This document shows positions 1-5,702 of a stretch of DNA of 6,788 nucleotides, in pieces (within the stretch, counting starts at the first letter, position 1; the number at the start of each line of letters is the position of its first letter). Origin of the DNA: JALHMQ01 sp964616395 (GTDB taxonomy: Bacteria > Pseudomonadota > Gammaproteobacteria > Burkholderiales > Burkholderiaceae_F); contig CAZTUT010000151.1 in assembly GCA_964616395.1 (NCBI GenBank), forward strand, positions 1 to 6,788. The letters run 5' to 3'. Below the pieces are notes generated by a model. The model saw only the letters and a program-made list of their open reading frames with translations, did no database searches and was not told the origin of the DNA. The translations under genes were made by a program, and so were the position numbers.

Positions 1-166
1 TGATCTGCGCGCCCATTTCCTCGAGGCTGCGCGGCATCACGCCCTTGACCGTGCCGTAGGTGCCCACCGGCATGAAGATCGGCGTCTGCACCACGCCGTG
101 GTTCAGCGTCAGCGTGCCGCGGCGCGCCTGCCCTTCGGTGCGGTGGAGCGTGAATTGCAGGCTCAT
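1..166 (-). CDS. tgt: queuine/preQ1 tRNA-guanine transglycosylase, 5' part (runs off the window)
   Basis: This is the first 55 codons of Tgt, the enzyme that swaps the wobble guanine-34 of tRNAs with GUN anticodons for preQ1, the base-exchange step of queuosine synthesis. Translating the minus strand from the ATG at 166 gives MSLQFTLHRTEG, then TPIFMPVGTYGTVKGVMP at about residues 28-45, which is the conserved N-terminal motif of bacterial Tgt. The catalytic aspartates and the C-terminal zinc site lie outside the window. The start codon overlaps the queA stop by four bases (ATGA), so the two genes are surely co-transcribed and probably translationally coupled; QueA acts later in the pathway, on the base that Tgt inserts. 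The identification is firm although the gene is partial. Confidence 0.93.
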   Translation of the reverse strand, partial: MSLQFTLHRTEGQARRGTLTLNHGVVQTPIFMPVGTYGTVKGVMPRSLEEMGAQI

Positions 167-1224
167 CGGGCGCTTTCTGGTGGTGCGCTGGCCGCGCGCT
201 CCAGCAACATCGCATCGCCGTAGCTGAAGAAGCGGTAGCGCTGCGCGATCGCATGCGCGTAGGCGCTGCGGATGCGCTCGATGCCGGCAAACGCCGACAC
301 CAGCATCAGCAGCGTGGAGCGCGGCAGGTGGAAGTTCGTGATCAGCCGGTCGACCGCGCGGAAGCGGAAGCCCGGCGTGATGAAGATCGACGTCTCGGAG
401 CTGCCGGCGCGGATCACGCCATCGGCGGCGGCCGCTGCTTCGAGCGCGCGCAGGCTGGTGGTGCCCACGGCGATCACCGGCCGGCCTTCGGCGCGCGCCG
501 CATTGACGGCCGCCGCGCAGTCGGCGTCGATCCGGTAGCGCTCGCTGTGCATCCGGTGCTCGGCAATCCGCTCGACCCGTACCGGCTGGAACGTGCCGGC
601 GCCCACATGAAGTGTCAGGGTCACGCAGTGCACGCCGTGCGCGCGCAGCCGCGCCAGCAAGGCGTCGGTGAAGTGCAGGCCGGCGGTCGGCGCCGCCACC
701 GCGCCCGGTTCGTTCGCGTAGACGGTCTGGTAGCGCGTTTCATCGTCGGCCTCGGGCGCATGGCCGATGTACGGCGGCAGCGGCACGCGACCGATACGCT
801 CCAGCAGCGGCAGCAGTTCGCGGTCGAATTCCAGCGTGAAGAAGTCGTCCTGGCGGCCGGTCACGCAGGCGGTGGCCTGCTGCGCGCCGTCATCGAACAC
901 GAACACCGCGCCTTCGCGCGGCGAGTGGCTGGTGCGCACCAGCGCCAGCGCGTGGCGGTCATCGGTGATGCGCTCGACCAGCACCTCGACCTTGCCGCCG
1001 CTCGGCTTGCGGCCCAGCAGCCGCGCCTTGATCACGCGGGTGTCGTTGAACACCAGCACGCTACCGGGCGCCAGCAGCGTGTCGAGGTCGGAGAAGGTGC
1101 GATCGGCCAGCGCATCGGCGGACACGTGCAGCAGCCGGCTGGCGCCGCGCTCGGCGGGCGGATGCTGCGCAATCAGTTCCTGCGGCAGATCGAAATCGAA
1201 ATCGGAAAGGGTCAGATCAGACAT
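163..1224 (-). CDS. queA: S-adenosylmethionine:tRNA ribosyltransferase-isomerase
   Basis: QueA transfers and isomerises the ribosyl part of S-adenosylmethionine onto 7-aminomethyl-7-deazaguanine in tRNA, giving epoxyqueuosine; it is a cytoplasmic enzyme. The 353 residues match the usual length (about 350). Family motifs are all present and in order: DTRVIKAR (61-68), PPYI (150-153), APTAGLHFT (178-186), HVGAGTFQPV (206-215), GTTSLRALE (254-262), ITNFHLPRSTLLMLVSAF (295-312) and YRFFSYGDAMLL (330-341). The start at 1224 gives the expected N-terminus (MSDLTLSDFDFDLP), although no strong Shine-Dalgarno sequence precedes it. The gene is followed directly, with an ATGA overlap, by tgt. It appears intact and ordinary. 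The plus-strand open frames lying over it are shadows. Confidence 0.97.
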   Translation of the reverse strand: MSDLTLSDFDFDLPQELIAQHPPAERGASRLLHVSADALADRTFSDLDTLLAPGSVLVFNDTRVIKARLLGRKPSGGKVEVLVERITDDRHALALVRTSHSPREGAVFVFDDGAQQATACVTGRQDDFFTLEFDRELLPLLERIGRVPLPPYIGHAPEADDETRYQTVYANEPGAVAAPTAGLHFTDALLARLRAHGVHCVTLTLHVGAGTFQPVRVERIAEHRMHSERYRIDADCAAAVNAARAEGRPVIAVGTTSLRALEAAAAADGVIRAGSSETSIFITPGFRFRAVDRLITNFHLPRSTLLMLVSAFAGIERIRSAYAHAIAQRYRFFSYGDAMLLERAASAPPESAR

Positions 1225-1300
1225 CAGCGGCTGGACCGGCCAGTGAAGGGAAGGGATCGGCGCGGGGTGGCGTGATGCCCGAGCCGCAACGAGGCGGCGG

Positions 1301-1306
1301 ATTATG
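1301..1306 (-). promoter_or_regulatory. possible -10 element for the queA-tgt operon
   Basis: On the minus strand these bases read CATAAT, five of six matches to TATAAT, about 75 bases upstream of the queA start within the divergent queA/porin spacer. No convincing -35 hexamer lies 16-18 bases further up (the best is TCGGCC), so this is a weak call resting on the -10 alone. Confidence 0.25.
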
Positions 1307-1431
1307 CGCTAACGCAGTACTCGGGCCGATCGCTGTGGCGCCACGATGCGGCTTCAAGCAAACTCGCGCGTCGGAAAATTCGGGGCATGCGATCCCGGCC
1401 GGCTTCAGGTTCAAAGCGCGAGGAGAGGGTC

Positions 1432-2571
1432 ATGGTCTGTATCAAGTCGGGCGGCGCGCAGCCGCTCGCACGCGCGGCGCGGGCCGCGGTAATGGTCGCC
1501 GCGATGGCGGTCGCCCCCGTGGCGCTGGCGCAGACGCCGGGCGTGACGCTGTTCGGCATCATCGATACCGGGGTCGAGTACGTGACCGACGTCGGGTCCG
1601 CGGGCCAGGGCCTGTGGCGAGTGCCGACGCAGACCGGCACCGTAGCCTCGCGCGTGGGCGTTCGTGGCAGCGAAAACCTCGGCGGCGGGCTGCGTGCCGA
1701 GTTCGTGATCGAAAACGGCTTCGCGCCCGACATGGGCACGGCCGCGCAGGGCGGCCGGCTGTTCGGGCGCCAGGCCTGGGTCGGGCTCAGCGGACCCTGG
1801 GGCACGGTGTCGCTCGGCCGCCAGTACACGATGCTGTTCTGGTCGCTGCTCGACGCCGACCTGCTCGGCCCCAATATGTACAGCTCCGGCTCGCTCGACA
1901 GCTACATCCCCAACGCGCGTGCCGACAACGCGATCGCCTACCGCGGCAAGTTCGGCGGCCTGACGCTGGGCGCGACCTGGAGCTTCGGGCGCGACGCGGT
2001 CAATGCCGGCCCCAGCCCCGGCGGCACCAATTGCGCCGGCGAGACGCCGGGCAACGCGCGCCAGTGCCGCGGCTGGTCGGCGCTGGCCAAGTTCGACGCC
2101 GCCGCTGGCGGCGTGGCGCTGGCGATCGATGAACTGCGCGGCGGCCCCGGTGCGTTTGCGGGCCTCACCAGCGCCGACAAGGTCGATCGCCGCATCTCGG
2201 CCAACGGCTACGTGAATTTCGGTAACACGCGGGTTGCAGGCGGGCTGGTCCGGCGCAGCAACGACGGCGCGCCGGCGGCGCGTCGCAGCGACCTCTGGTA
2301 CGCCGGCGTGTCGCACAAACTGACACCGGCGATCACGCTCGAAGGCCAGGGCTACCGGCTCGACTACGCGGCCAATAACGACGCCGCGCTGCTGTTCGCG
2401 GCCCGTGCGCAGTACGCATTCAGCCGCCGCACCAGCGGCTACGTGACCGTTGGCACCATCGACAACGACGGCAGCCTCGCGCTTTCAGTCAGCGGCGGCG
2501 CGCCCGGCAGCAGCCCGGTGGCGGGCGGATCGCAGCAGGGCGTGATGGTCGGCGTGCGGCACGCGTTCTGA
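1432..2571 (+). CDS. Gram-negative general porin (Burkholderiales OmpC-like type)
   Basis: This is an outer-membrane trimeric beta-barrel porin for diffusion of small hydrophilic solutes. The ATG at 1432 is preferred over the in-frame ATG at 1387 because AGGAG lies six bases before it and because it gives a clean signal peptide: a basic region (Arg14, Arg17), a hydrophobic core and ALA-Q cleavage after residue 33. The mature protein is about 346 residues. It begins with the typical first strand VTLFGIIDTGVEYV (38-51), followed by RVGVRGSENLGGGLRAEFVIE (74-94), GGRLFGRQAWVGL (107-119) and GTVSLGRQY (124-132), which are hallmarks of betaproteobacterial porins. It ends with GVRHAF, whose terminal Phe is the Bam recognition signal. 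Cys201 and Cys212 lie in a probable surface loop and could form a disulfide (inference). The exact substrate preference cannot be read from sequence. It appears monocistronic and converges on rsuA. Confidence 0.93.
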   Translation: MVCIKSGGAQPLARAARAAVMVAAMAVAPVALAQTPGVTLFGIIDTGVEYVTDVGSAGQGLWRVPTQTGTVASRVGVRGSENLGGGLRAEFVIENGFAPDMGTAAQGGRLFGRQAWVGLSGPWGTVSLGRQYTMLFWSLLDADLLGPNMYSSGSLDSYIPNARADNAIAYRGKFGGLTLGATWSFGRDAVNAGPSPGGTNCAGETPGNARQCRGWSALAKFDAAAGGVALAIDELRGGPGAFAGLTSADKVDRRISANGYVNFGNTRVAGGLVRRSNDGAPAARRSDLWYAGVSHKLTPAITLEGQGYRLDYAANNDAALLFAARAQYAFSRRTSGYVTVGTIDNDGSLALSVSGGAPGSSPVAGGSQQGVMVGVRHAF

Positions 2572-2592
2572 CCGCCGCGCACGCCTGAAACA

Positions 2593-2610
2593 GCGCGGCA
2601 GGCGCCGCGC
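2593..2610. other. short GC-rich hairpin between convergent porin and rsuA
   Basis: A perfect 7-bp stem (GCGCGGC / GCCGCGC) with a four-base AGGC loop lies in the 49-bp gap between the ends of two convergent genes. There is no T-tract on either side, so it does not meet the definition of an intrinsic terminator. It may still stabilise 3' ends or slow polymerase. Confidence 0.35.
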
Positions 2611-2620
2611 GCAGCGCCGG

Positions 2621-3325
2621 TCAGCCCAGGATCTCGTGCGCGCCGGCCAGCCAACGCCACTGGCCCGGCGCCAGATCGGCTGGCAGCGCCAGCGCGCCGA
2701 AGCGCGACCGGTGCAGCGCGGCCACATGGTTGCCGGCCGCCGCCACCATCCGCTTGACCTGGTGGTACTTGCCTTCGGTCAGCGTCAGCGCAAGCTGGTG
2801 GTCCGACCGCCGCTGCACTTCCGTGGCGCGCAGCAGTTCGGGTTCATCGTGCAGCTGCACGCCGTCGCGCAGCCGCTGCAGCTGCGCGTCGCTGACCGGT
2901 TCGGCGCAGGTCACTTCATAGACCTTGGGCACGTGCCGGCGCGGCGAGGTCAGCCGGTGGATCAGCGGCCCGTCATCGGTCAGCAGCAGCAGGCCGGTGG
3001 TGTCGGCATCGAGCCGGCCGATCGGCTGCACGCCGCGCCGCCGCAATGGCGTCGGCAGCAGCGTCATCACGCCCGGGTGGTGGCGCGGCTGGCGCGAGCA
3101 CTCGACGCCGGCCGGCTTGTTCAGCATCAGCAGCGCGCTGGCCTGATACGGCCAGTCCTCGTCGTCGACGCTGAAACGCAAGCCCTCGACCGCGAATCGC
3201 GCGTCCGGGTCGTCGATGGTCTGGTTGCCTATCCGCACGCGACCGGCGCGCACCAGCGCATCGCATTCGCGGCGGGTGCCGAAGCCCTGGCTGAACAGGA
3301 CATCGCTGAGCGTGCGGTCGGGCAT
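2621..3325 (-). CDS. rsuA: 16S rRNA pseudouridine(516) synthase
   Basis: RsuA isomerises U516 of 16S rRNA to pseudouridine during small-subunit assembly. The start at 3325 (MPDRTLSDVLFSQG) gives 234 residues, close to E. coli RsuA (231). The open frame extends 59 codons further up, but that stretch is low-complexity and not family-like, so it was excluded. An S4 RNA-binding domain covers about residues 3-45. The synthase domain shows LNKPAGV (68-74), the catalytic motif GRLDADTTGLLLLTDDG with nucleophile Asp106, KVYEV (134-138) and EGKYHQVKRM (184-193), which is characteristic of the RsuA/RluE/RluF branch. Length and the S4 domain favour RsuA over RluE or RluF, but the exact target uridine is inferred. 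The start has no strong ribosome-binding site. The gene is divergent from the puc operon and shares its spacer. Confidence 0.9.
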   Translation of the reverse strand: MPDRTLSDVLFSQGFGTRRECDALVRAGRVRIGNQTIDDPDARFAVEGLRFSVDDEDWPYQASALLMLNKPAGVECSRQPRHHPGVMTLLPTPLRRRGVQPIGRLDADTTGLLLLTDDGPLIHRLTSPRRHVPKVYEVTCAEPVSDAQLQRLRDGVQLHDEPELLRATEVQRRSDHQLALTLTEGKYHQVKRMVAAAGNHVAALHRSRFGALALPADLAPGQWRWLAGAHEILG

Positions 3326-3512
3326 GGAGTCGGTGGCGGCAGGGTGGGTTGGCGAGGGCAGGGCGGCGGCGGTTGGCTGCCGTTGGCAGGTGCGGCGACT
3401 GCAGCGGTCAGAGTGAAGCCGGCACGCGGATTGTCGCGCTGCAAGCTTAGCCAGCGGCCCGCTGTTCCGTGCGCCGGACCGCTGCCGCGGCGCAACGCCC
3501 AATCGCCTTGAC

Positions 3513-3530
3513 TGTCATTTGTCCTTGACA
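3513..3530 (+). promoter_or_regulatory. PpsR/CrtJ-type operator, site 1 (TGT-N12-ACA)
   Basis: The bases are an exact TGT-N12-ACA match, the recognition pattern of the photosynthesis repressor PpsR (CrtJ), which represses bch, crt and puc genes in oxygen or light. Its right half-site lies on the -35 hexamer of the puc promoter, so binding would block polymerase. The exact match, its position and the partner site 8 bp downstream support the call. PpsR itself is not encoded in the window. Confidence 0.75.
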
Positions 3531-3552
3531 AAATAAAGTGTCAAGGCATTAT
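3525..3552 (+). promoter_or_regulatory. sigma-70-type promoter of the puc operon
   Basis: A consensus -35 (TTGACA, 3525-3530) is followed after 16 bp by CATTAT (3547-3552), four of six matches to TATAAT; with 17 bp spacing the hexamer would be ATTATT. Transcription would start near 3559, leaving a pucB leader of about 80 bases. The two PpsR-type sites cover the -35 and the -10 respectively, the usual layout for repressed photosynthesis promoters. Confidence 0.65.
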
Positions 3553-3556
3553 TACG
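3539..3556 (+). promoter_or_regulatory. PpsR/CrtJ-type operator, site 2 (TGT-N12-ACG, one mismatch)
   Basis: This is TGT-N12-ACG, one base from the PpsR/CrtJ consensus, beginning exactly 8 bp after the end of site 1. Tandem sites about 8 bp apart are the arrangement known for cooperative CrtJ binding, for example at bchC. It overlaps the -10 region. As a lone imperfect site it would be weak evidence; paired with site 1 it is plausible. Confidence 0.55.
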
Positions 3557-3572
3557 GATGTGGGTTACTGGC

Positions 3573-3596
3573 GGGATCCACATCGAGCTCGATCCC
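3573..3596 (+). other. stem-loop in the puc mRNA leader
   Basis: GGGATC (3573-3578) pairs with GATCCC (3591-3596) across a 12-base loop. The alternative fold is the perfect 12-base palindrome ATCGAGCTCGAT at 3582-3593. Both lie in the predicted 5' leader, upstream of the pucB ribosome-binding site. It could stabilise the 5' end of the transcript; a function is not shown by the sequence. Confidence 0.4.
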
Positions 3597-3638
3597 TGTG
3601 CAGGGTGTGCACGTAATTGCTTTCCATCAGGAGGGCCC

Positions 3639-3800
3639 ATGGCAGAAAAGTCAGATCCGAACAAAGTGTGGCCCACTGGGCTAACCGAGGCTGAATCGGA
3701 AGAGTTGCATCGCCATTTGATTCAAGGCACGCAGATCTTCGGCTTCATCGCCGCGCTAGCCCATCTGCTTGCCTACATCTATTCACCTTGGCTGAAGTAA
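3639..3800 (+). CDS. pucB: LH2 light-harvesting complex beta subunit
   Basis: This is the beta apoprotein of the peripheral antenna: a 53-residue single-span membrane peptide that binds bacteriochlorophyll a and carotenoid and packs with alpha into rings. The start at 3639 follows AGGAGGG closely and gives NKVWPTGLT (8-16), close to LH2 beta of Rhodobacter sphaeroides. An acidic cytoplasmic part (EAESEELH, 17-24) leads into one helix (about 28-48), ending PWLK. His42 is the B850-type bacteriochlorophyll ligand and His24 the conserved histidine near B800. Gln32 occupies the place of the Arg that usually bonds the B800 acetyl group (beta-Arg20 in Rhodopseudomonas acidophila numbering), a notable substitution. 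The gene is first in the operon, with pucA 15 bases downstream, the normal puc order. LH1 beta (pufB) is less likely given the NKVWPTGLT start and the pucA/pucC neighbours. Confidence 0.94.
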   Translation: MAEKSDPNKVWPTGLTEAESEELHRHLIQGTQIFGFIAALAHLLAYIYSPWLK

Positions 3801-3815
3801 GCAGGAGAACAGAAA

Positions 3816-4022
3816 ATGATCTACGGAAAAATGTGGTTGGTCGTGAAGCCCTCCGTCGGCATTCCTATTTTCCTGGCTGCAGTCGCCGTGGGTTCGTTCG
3901 CCGTGCATCTCGCACTGCTGACGAACACGACATGGGTGAAGCGGTTCCTCAACGGTCCCACCGCTGTGGTGGCGTCCGCGGATGCGGTGGCAGCTCCGGC
4001 TGCACCGGCCGTCAAGAAGTAG
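3816..4022 (+). CDS. pucA: LH2 light-harvesting complex alpha subunit, with LH3-like residues
   Basis: This is the alpha apoprotein of LH2, 68 residues, with AGGAG eight bases before the ATG. It aligns without gaps to known LH2 alpha chains: GKMWLVVKPSVGIP (4-17), one membrane helix (about 14-36), His31 as B850-type bacteriochlorophyll ligand, then TNTTW (36-40). Met1 is the expected B800 ligand in this family. At 44-45 the chain has Phe-Leu where B800-850 complexes have Tyr-Trp or Tyr-Tyr donating hydrogen bonds to the B850 acetyl groups; Phe-Leu is the pair described for the B800-820 (LH3) complex of Rhodopseudomonas acidophila 7050. Blue-shifted absorption is therefore predicted, though not proved. 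After residue 47 there is a tail rich in Ala, Val and Pro ending in Lys-Lys, longer than in alphaproteobacteria and reminiscent of the extended LH2 alpha of Rubrivivax gelatinosus. Confidence 0.94.
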   Translation: MIYGKMWLVVKPSVGIPIFLAAVAVGSFAVHLALLTNTTWVKRFLNGPTAVVASADAVAAPAAPAVKK

Positions 4023-4053
4023 TCGGCAGGTCCGTTGCCCTCGGGCGCGGACC

Positions 4054-4093
4054 GTGCGGGCGGGCCAGGGATTCGTCCCGGCCCGCTTCGCAT
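4054..4093 (+). other. stable intercistronic hairpin between pucA and pucC
   Basis: GGGCC(A)GGGA at 4062-4071 pairs with TCCCGGCCC at 4076-4084 around a TTCG loop, with one bulged A. The stem extends outwards through C-G, G-C and G-U pairs to about 4054/4093 with one further bulge. It begins 32 bases after the pucA stop. No T-run follows directly (the nearest is at about 4117-4122), so it looks like an mRNA-stabilising or partly terminating element rather than a full terminator. Hairpins in this place set the excess of antenna mRNA over downstream genes in Rhodobacter puf and puc operons; the same role here is inferred. Confidence 0.7.
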
Positions 4094-4202
4094 CTGAAAC
4101 GCTGTTGTATTTCCCGATTTTTCCGGCAGCGGACCGCGGCAGTCGGCTGCCTCCCCCGGGCTGATCGTCCGGCCGCCGTGCGGGCCGGGCAGCGAGCGAG
4201 TC

Positions 4203-5636
4203 ATGACAGTCCTCACCCGCCGTGTCATCGCGCAATGGGCTGCGCTCGGCCCGCGCTTCCTGCCGTTCGCCGATGCTGCCTCCGCCGATCTGCCGCTGTC
4301 GCGGCTGCTGCGGCTGGCGCTGTTCCAGGTCTCGGTCGGCATGGCCATGGTCATGCTGATCGGCACCCTCAACCGCGTGATGATCGTCGAGCTGCGCGTG
4401 CCGGCCACGCTGGTTGCGGTGATGGTCGCGTTGCCGCTGCTTTACGCGCCGTTCCGCGCGCTGGTCGGCTATCGCTCCGACACCCATCGTTCCGCGCTCG
4501 GCTGGCGCCGCGTCCCCTTCATCTGGATGGGAACGCTGATCCAGTTCGGCGGGCTGGCGGTGATGCCGTTCGCGCTGCTGGTGCTATCGGGCAGCGGTAA
4601 CGCCTCGCAGTGGCCGGCGTGGGTCGGCCCGGCTGGCGCCGGCATCGCGTTCCTGATGGTGGGCATCGGCCTGCATACGGTGCAGACCGCCGGCCTGGCG
4701 CTGGCGACCGATCTGGCCCCCGAGGAAAGCCGGCCCAAGGTGGTCGGTCTGATGTACGTGATGCTGCTGGTCGGCACCATTGTCAGCGCGTTCGCGTTCG
4801 GTGCGTTCCTGCGCGAGTTCAGCCCGGCGCGGCTGGTGCAGGTGATCCAGGCCTGCGCGGCGATCACGCTGGTGCTCAACACCGTCGCGCTGTGGAAGCA
4901 GGAGACGCGCCGTCCGGCACGGCTTTACCCGCGCGGCCCCGATCCGAGCTTCACCGAAGCGTGGCGAACCTTCATTGCCGGCGACGGCGCGCGTCATCGG
5001 CTCGCTGCGATCGGCCTCGGCACGATGGCCTTCGGCATGCAGGACGTGCTGCTCGAGCCCTACGGCGGCCACGTGCTCGGCATGTCGGTCGGCGAGACCA
5101 CCTGGCTCACAGCGACCTTCGCCACCGGCGGGCTGATCGGCTTCGCATTGGCGTCGCGGGTGCTCAATCGTGGCTTCGATCCGGCGCGCATGGCCGCTCT
5201 CGGCGCGATCGCCGGGGTACCCGGCTTTGCGCTGGCCATCGGCGCCGCTGCCCTGCCTTCGGTGGCCGTATTCGCGTTCGGTGTCTTCCTGATCGGCTTT
5301 GGCGGCGGCCTGTTCAGCCATGGCACGCTCACGCTGACGATGAACCGGGCGCCGCGCGACCAGGCGGGTCTGGCGCTGGGCGCGTGGGGCGCGGTACAGG
5401 CCACGGCGGCCGGGATCGCATTGGCCGCAGGCGGTCTGCTGCGCGATGGGGTGAACGCCCTGGCCGAGCAAAGGGTTTTCGGGGACTCGCTGGCACACGC
5501 GGCGACCGGCTATGCTTTTGTCTATGGCATCGAGATCGTGCTGCTGCTGGCAACGCTGGTTGCGCTGGCAGCGCTGATCGACAGCCCGCGACGTCTGTCG
5601 GTGCAGTCGTCGTTGTCGCTGGGTGCCAAGGGCTAA
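4203..5636 (+). CDS. pucC: LH2 assembly factor / bacteriochlorophyll-delivery MFS protein
   Basis: PucC belongs to the BCH2/PucC branch of the major facilitator superfamily and is needed for assembly and stable accumulation of LH2, probably by handing bacteriochlorophyll to the antenna apoproteins; it sits in the cytoplasmic membrane. The 477 residues fit the family and show about 12 hydrophobic segments in two halves. Signature stretches are FRALVGYRSDTHRSALGWRR (84-103), the nearby VPFIW (104-108), GLHTVQTAGLALATDLAP (156-173), MQDVLLEPYGG (279-289) and LGAWGAVQATAAG (392-404). The related LhaA (LH1 factor) and bch2 proteins share these motifs, so the pucC name rests mainly on position directly after pucBA. 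The start at 4203 has only a weak GAGCGAG-like ribosome-binding site, consistent with low expression relative to pucBA. The 180-base gap before it holds the stable hairpin. Confidence 0.94.
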   Translation: MTVLTRRVIAQWAALGPRFLPFADAASADLPLSRLLRLALFQVSVGMAMVMLIGTLNRVMIVELRVPATLVAVMVALPLLYAPFRALVGYRSDTHRSALGWRRVPFIWMGTLIQFGGLAVMPFALLVLSGSGNASQWPAWVGPAGAGIAFLMVGIGLHTVQTAGLALATDLAPEESRPKVVGLMYVMLLVGTIVSAFAFGAFLREFSPARLVQVIQACAAITLVLNTVALWKQETRRPARLYPRGPDPSFTEAWRTFIAGDGARHRLAAIGLGTMAFGMQDVLLEPYGGHVLGMSVGETTWLTATFATGGLIGFALASRVLNRGFDPARMAALGAIAGVPGFALAIGAAALPSVAVFAFGVFLIGFGGGLFSHGTLTLTMNRAPRDQAGLALGAWGAVQATAAGIALAAGGLLRDGVNALAEQRVFGDSLAHAATGYAFVYGIEIVLLLATLVALAALIDSPRRLSVQSSLSLGAKG

Positions 5637-5691
5637 TGCCGCTTGCCCGACCTGCCGTGCCTACAAGAAACTAGATCGCCCCTCTTTCCGC

Positions 5692-5696
5692 TGGAG
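5692..5696 (+). promoter_or_regulatory. ribosome-binding site of the 32-codon peptide gene
   Basis: TGGAG lies six bases before the GTG at 5703. It is the main evidence that this GTG is used, because no in-frame ATG exists upstream after the end of pucC. Confidence 0.6.
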
Positions 5697-5702
5697 TCCA
5701 TC

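Larger units (their letters stand above)
3326..3638. other. divergent rsuA/puc intergenic region (313 bp)
   Basis: No gene is supported here. The rsuA-proximal two thirds (3326-3505) is GC-rich with no motif I would defend. The stretch from 3506 to 3556 is distinctly AT-richer and holds the puc promoter and its PpsR-type sites. From about 3560 to 3638 it is the pucB leader, with one stem-loop and the ribosome-binding site AGGAGGG at 3629-3635. An in-frame extension of pucB up to 3558 gives a Cys-rich, unrelated peptide and is not credible as coding. Confidence 0.7.

Noticed and set aside
253..1275. 340-codon plus-strand open frame opposite queA
   Set aside because: Arg/His/Gly-rich translation typical of antisense frames in GC-rich DNA, no ribosome-binding site, and full overlap with a confident queA.
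3401..3485. 9-bp inverted repeat (GCAGCGGTC / GACCGCTGC) 67 bases apart upstream of the puc promoter
   Set aside because: The long spacer and GC-rich context make a chance match likely; there is no associated promoter or known motif.
3326..3502. 59-codon N-terminal extension of rsuA
   Set aside because: Not family-like, low complexity, and the start at 3325 gives the normal RsuA length and N-terminus.
3598..3612. GTGCA-N5-TGCAC inverted repeat in the pucB leader
   Set aside because: Resembles half of an NtrC-type site but lies downstream of the predicted start, overlaps no sigma-54 element and has only 5-bp arms.
3558..3638. 27-codon upstream extension of pucB
   Set aside because: Would overlap the predicted transcription start and leader stem-loop and adds a Cys-rich segment absent from LH beta proteins; AGGAGGG precedes the ATG at 3639.
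4138..4151. 5-bp hairpin GGCAG/CTGCC ahead of pucC
   Set aside because: Too short to separate from background in this composition.
4610..5674. 354-codon plus-strand frame overlapping pucC
   Set aside because: Low-complexity Arg/Gly/Asp-rich product in the +1-type shadow of pucC; pucC has all family motifs in its own frame.
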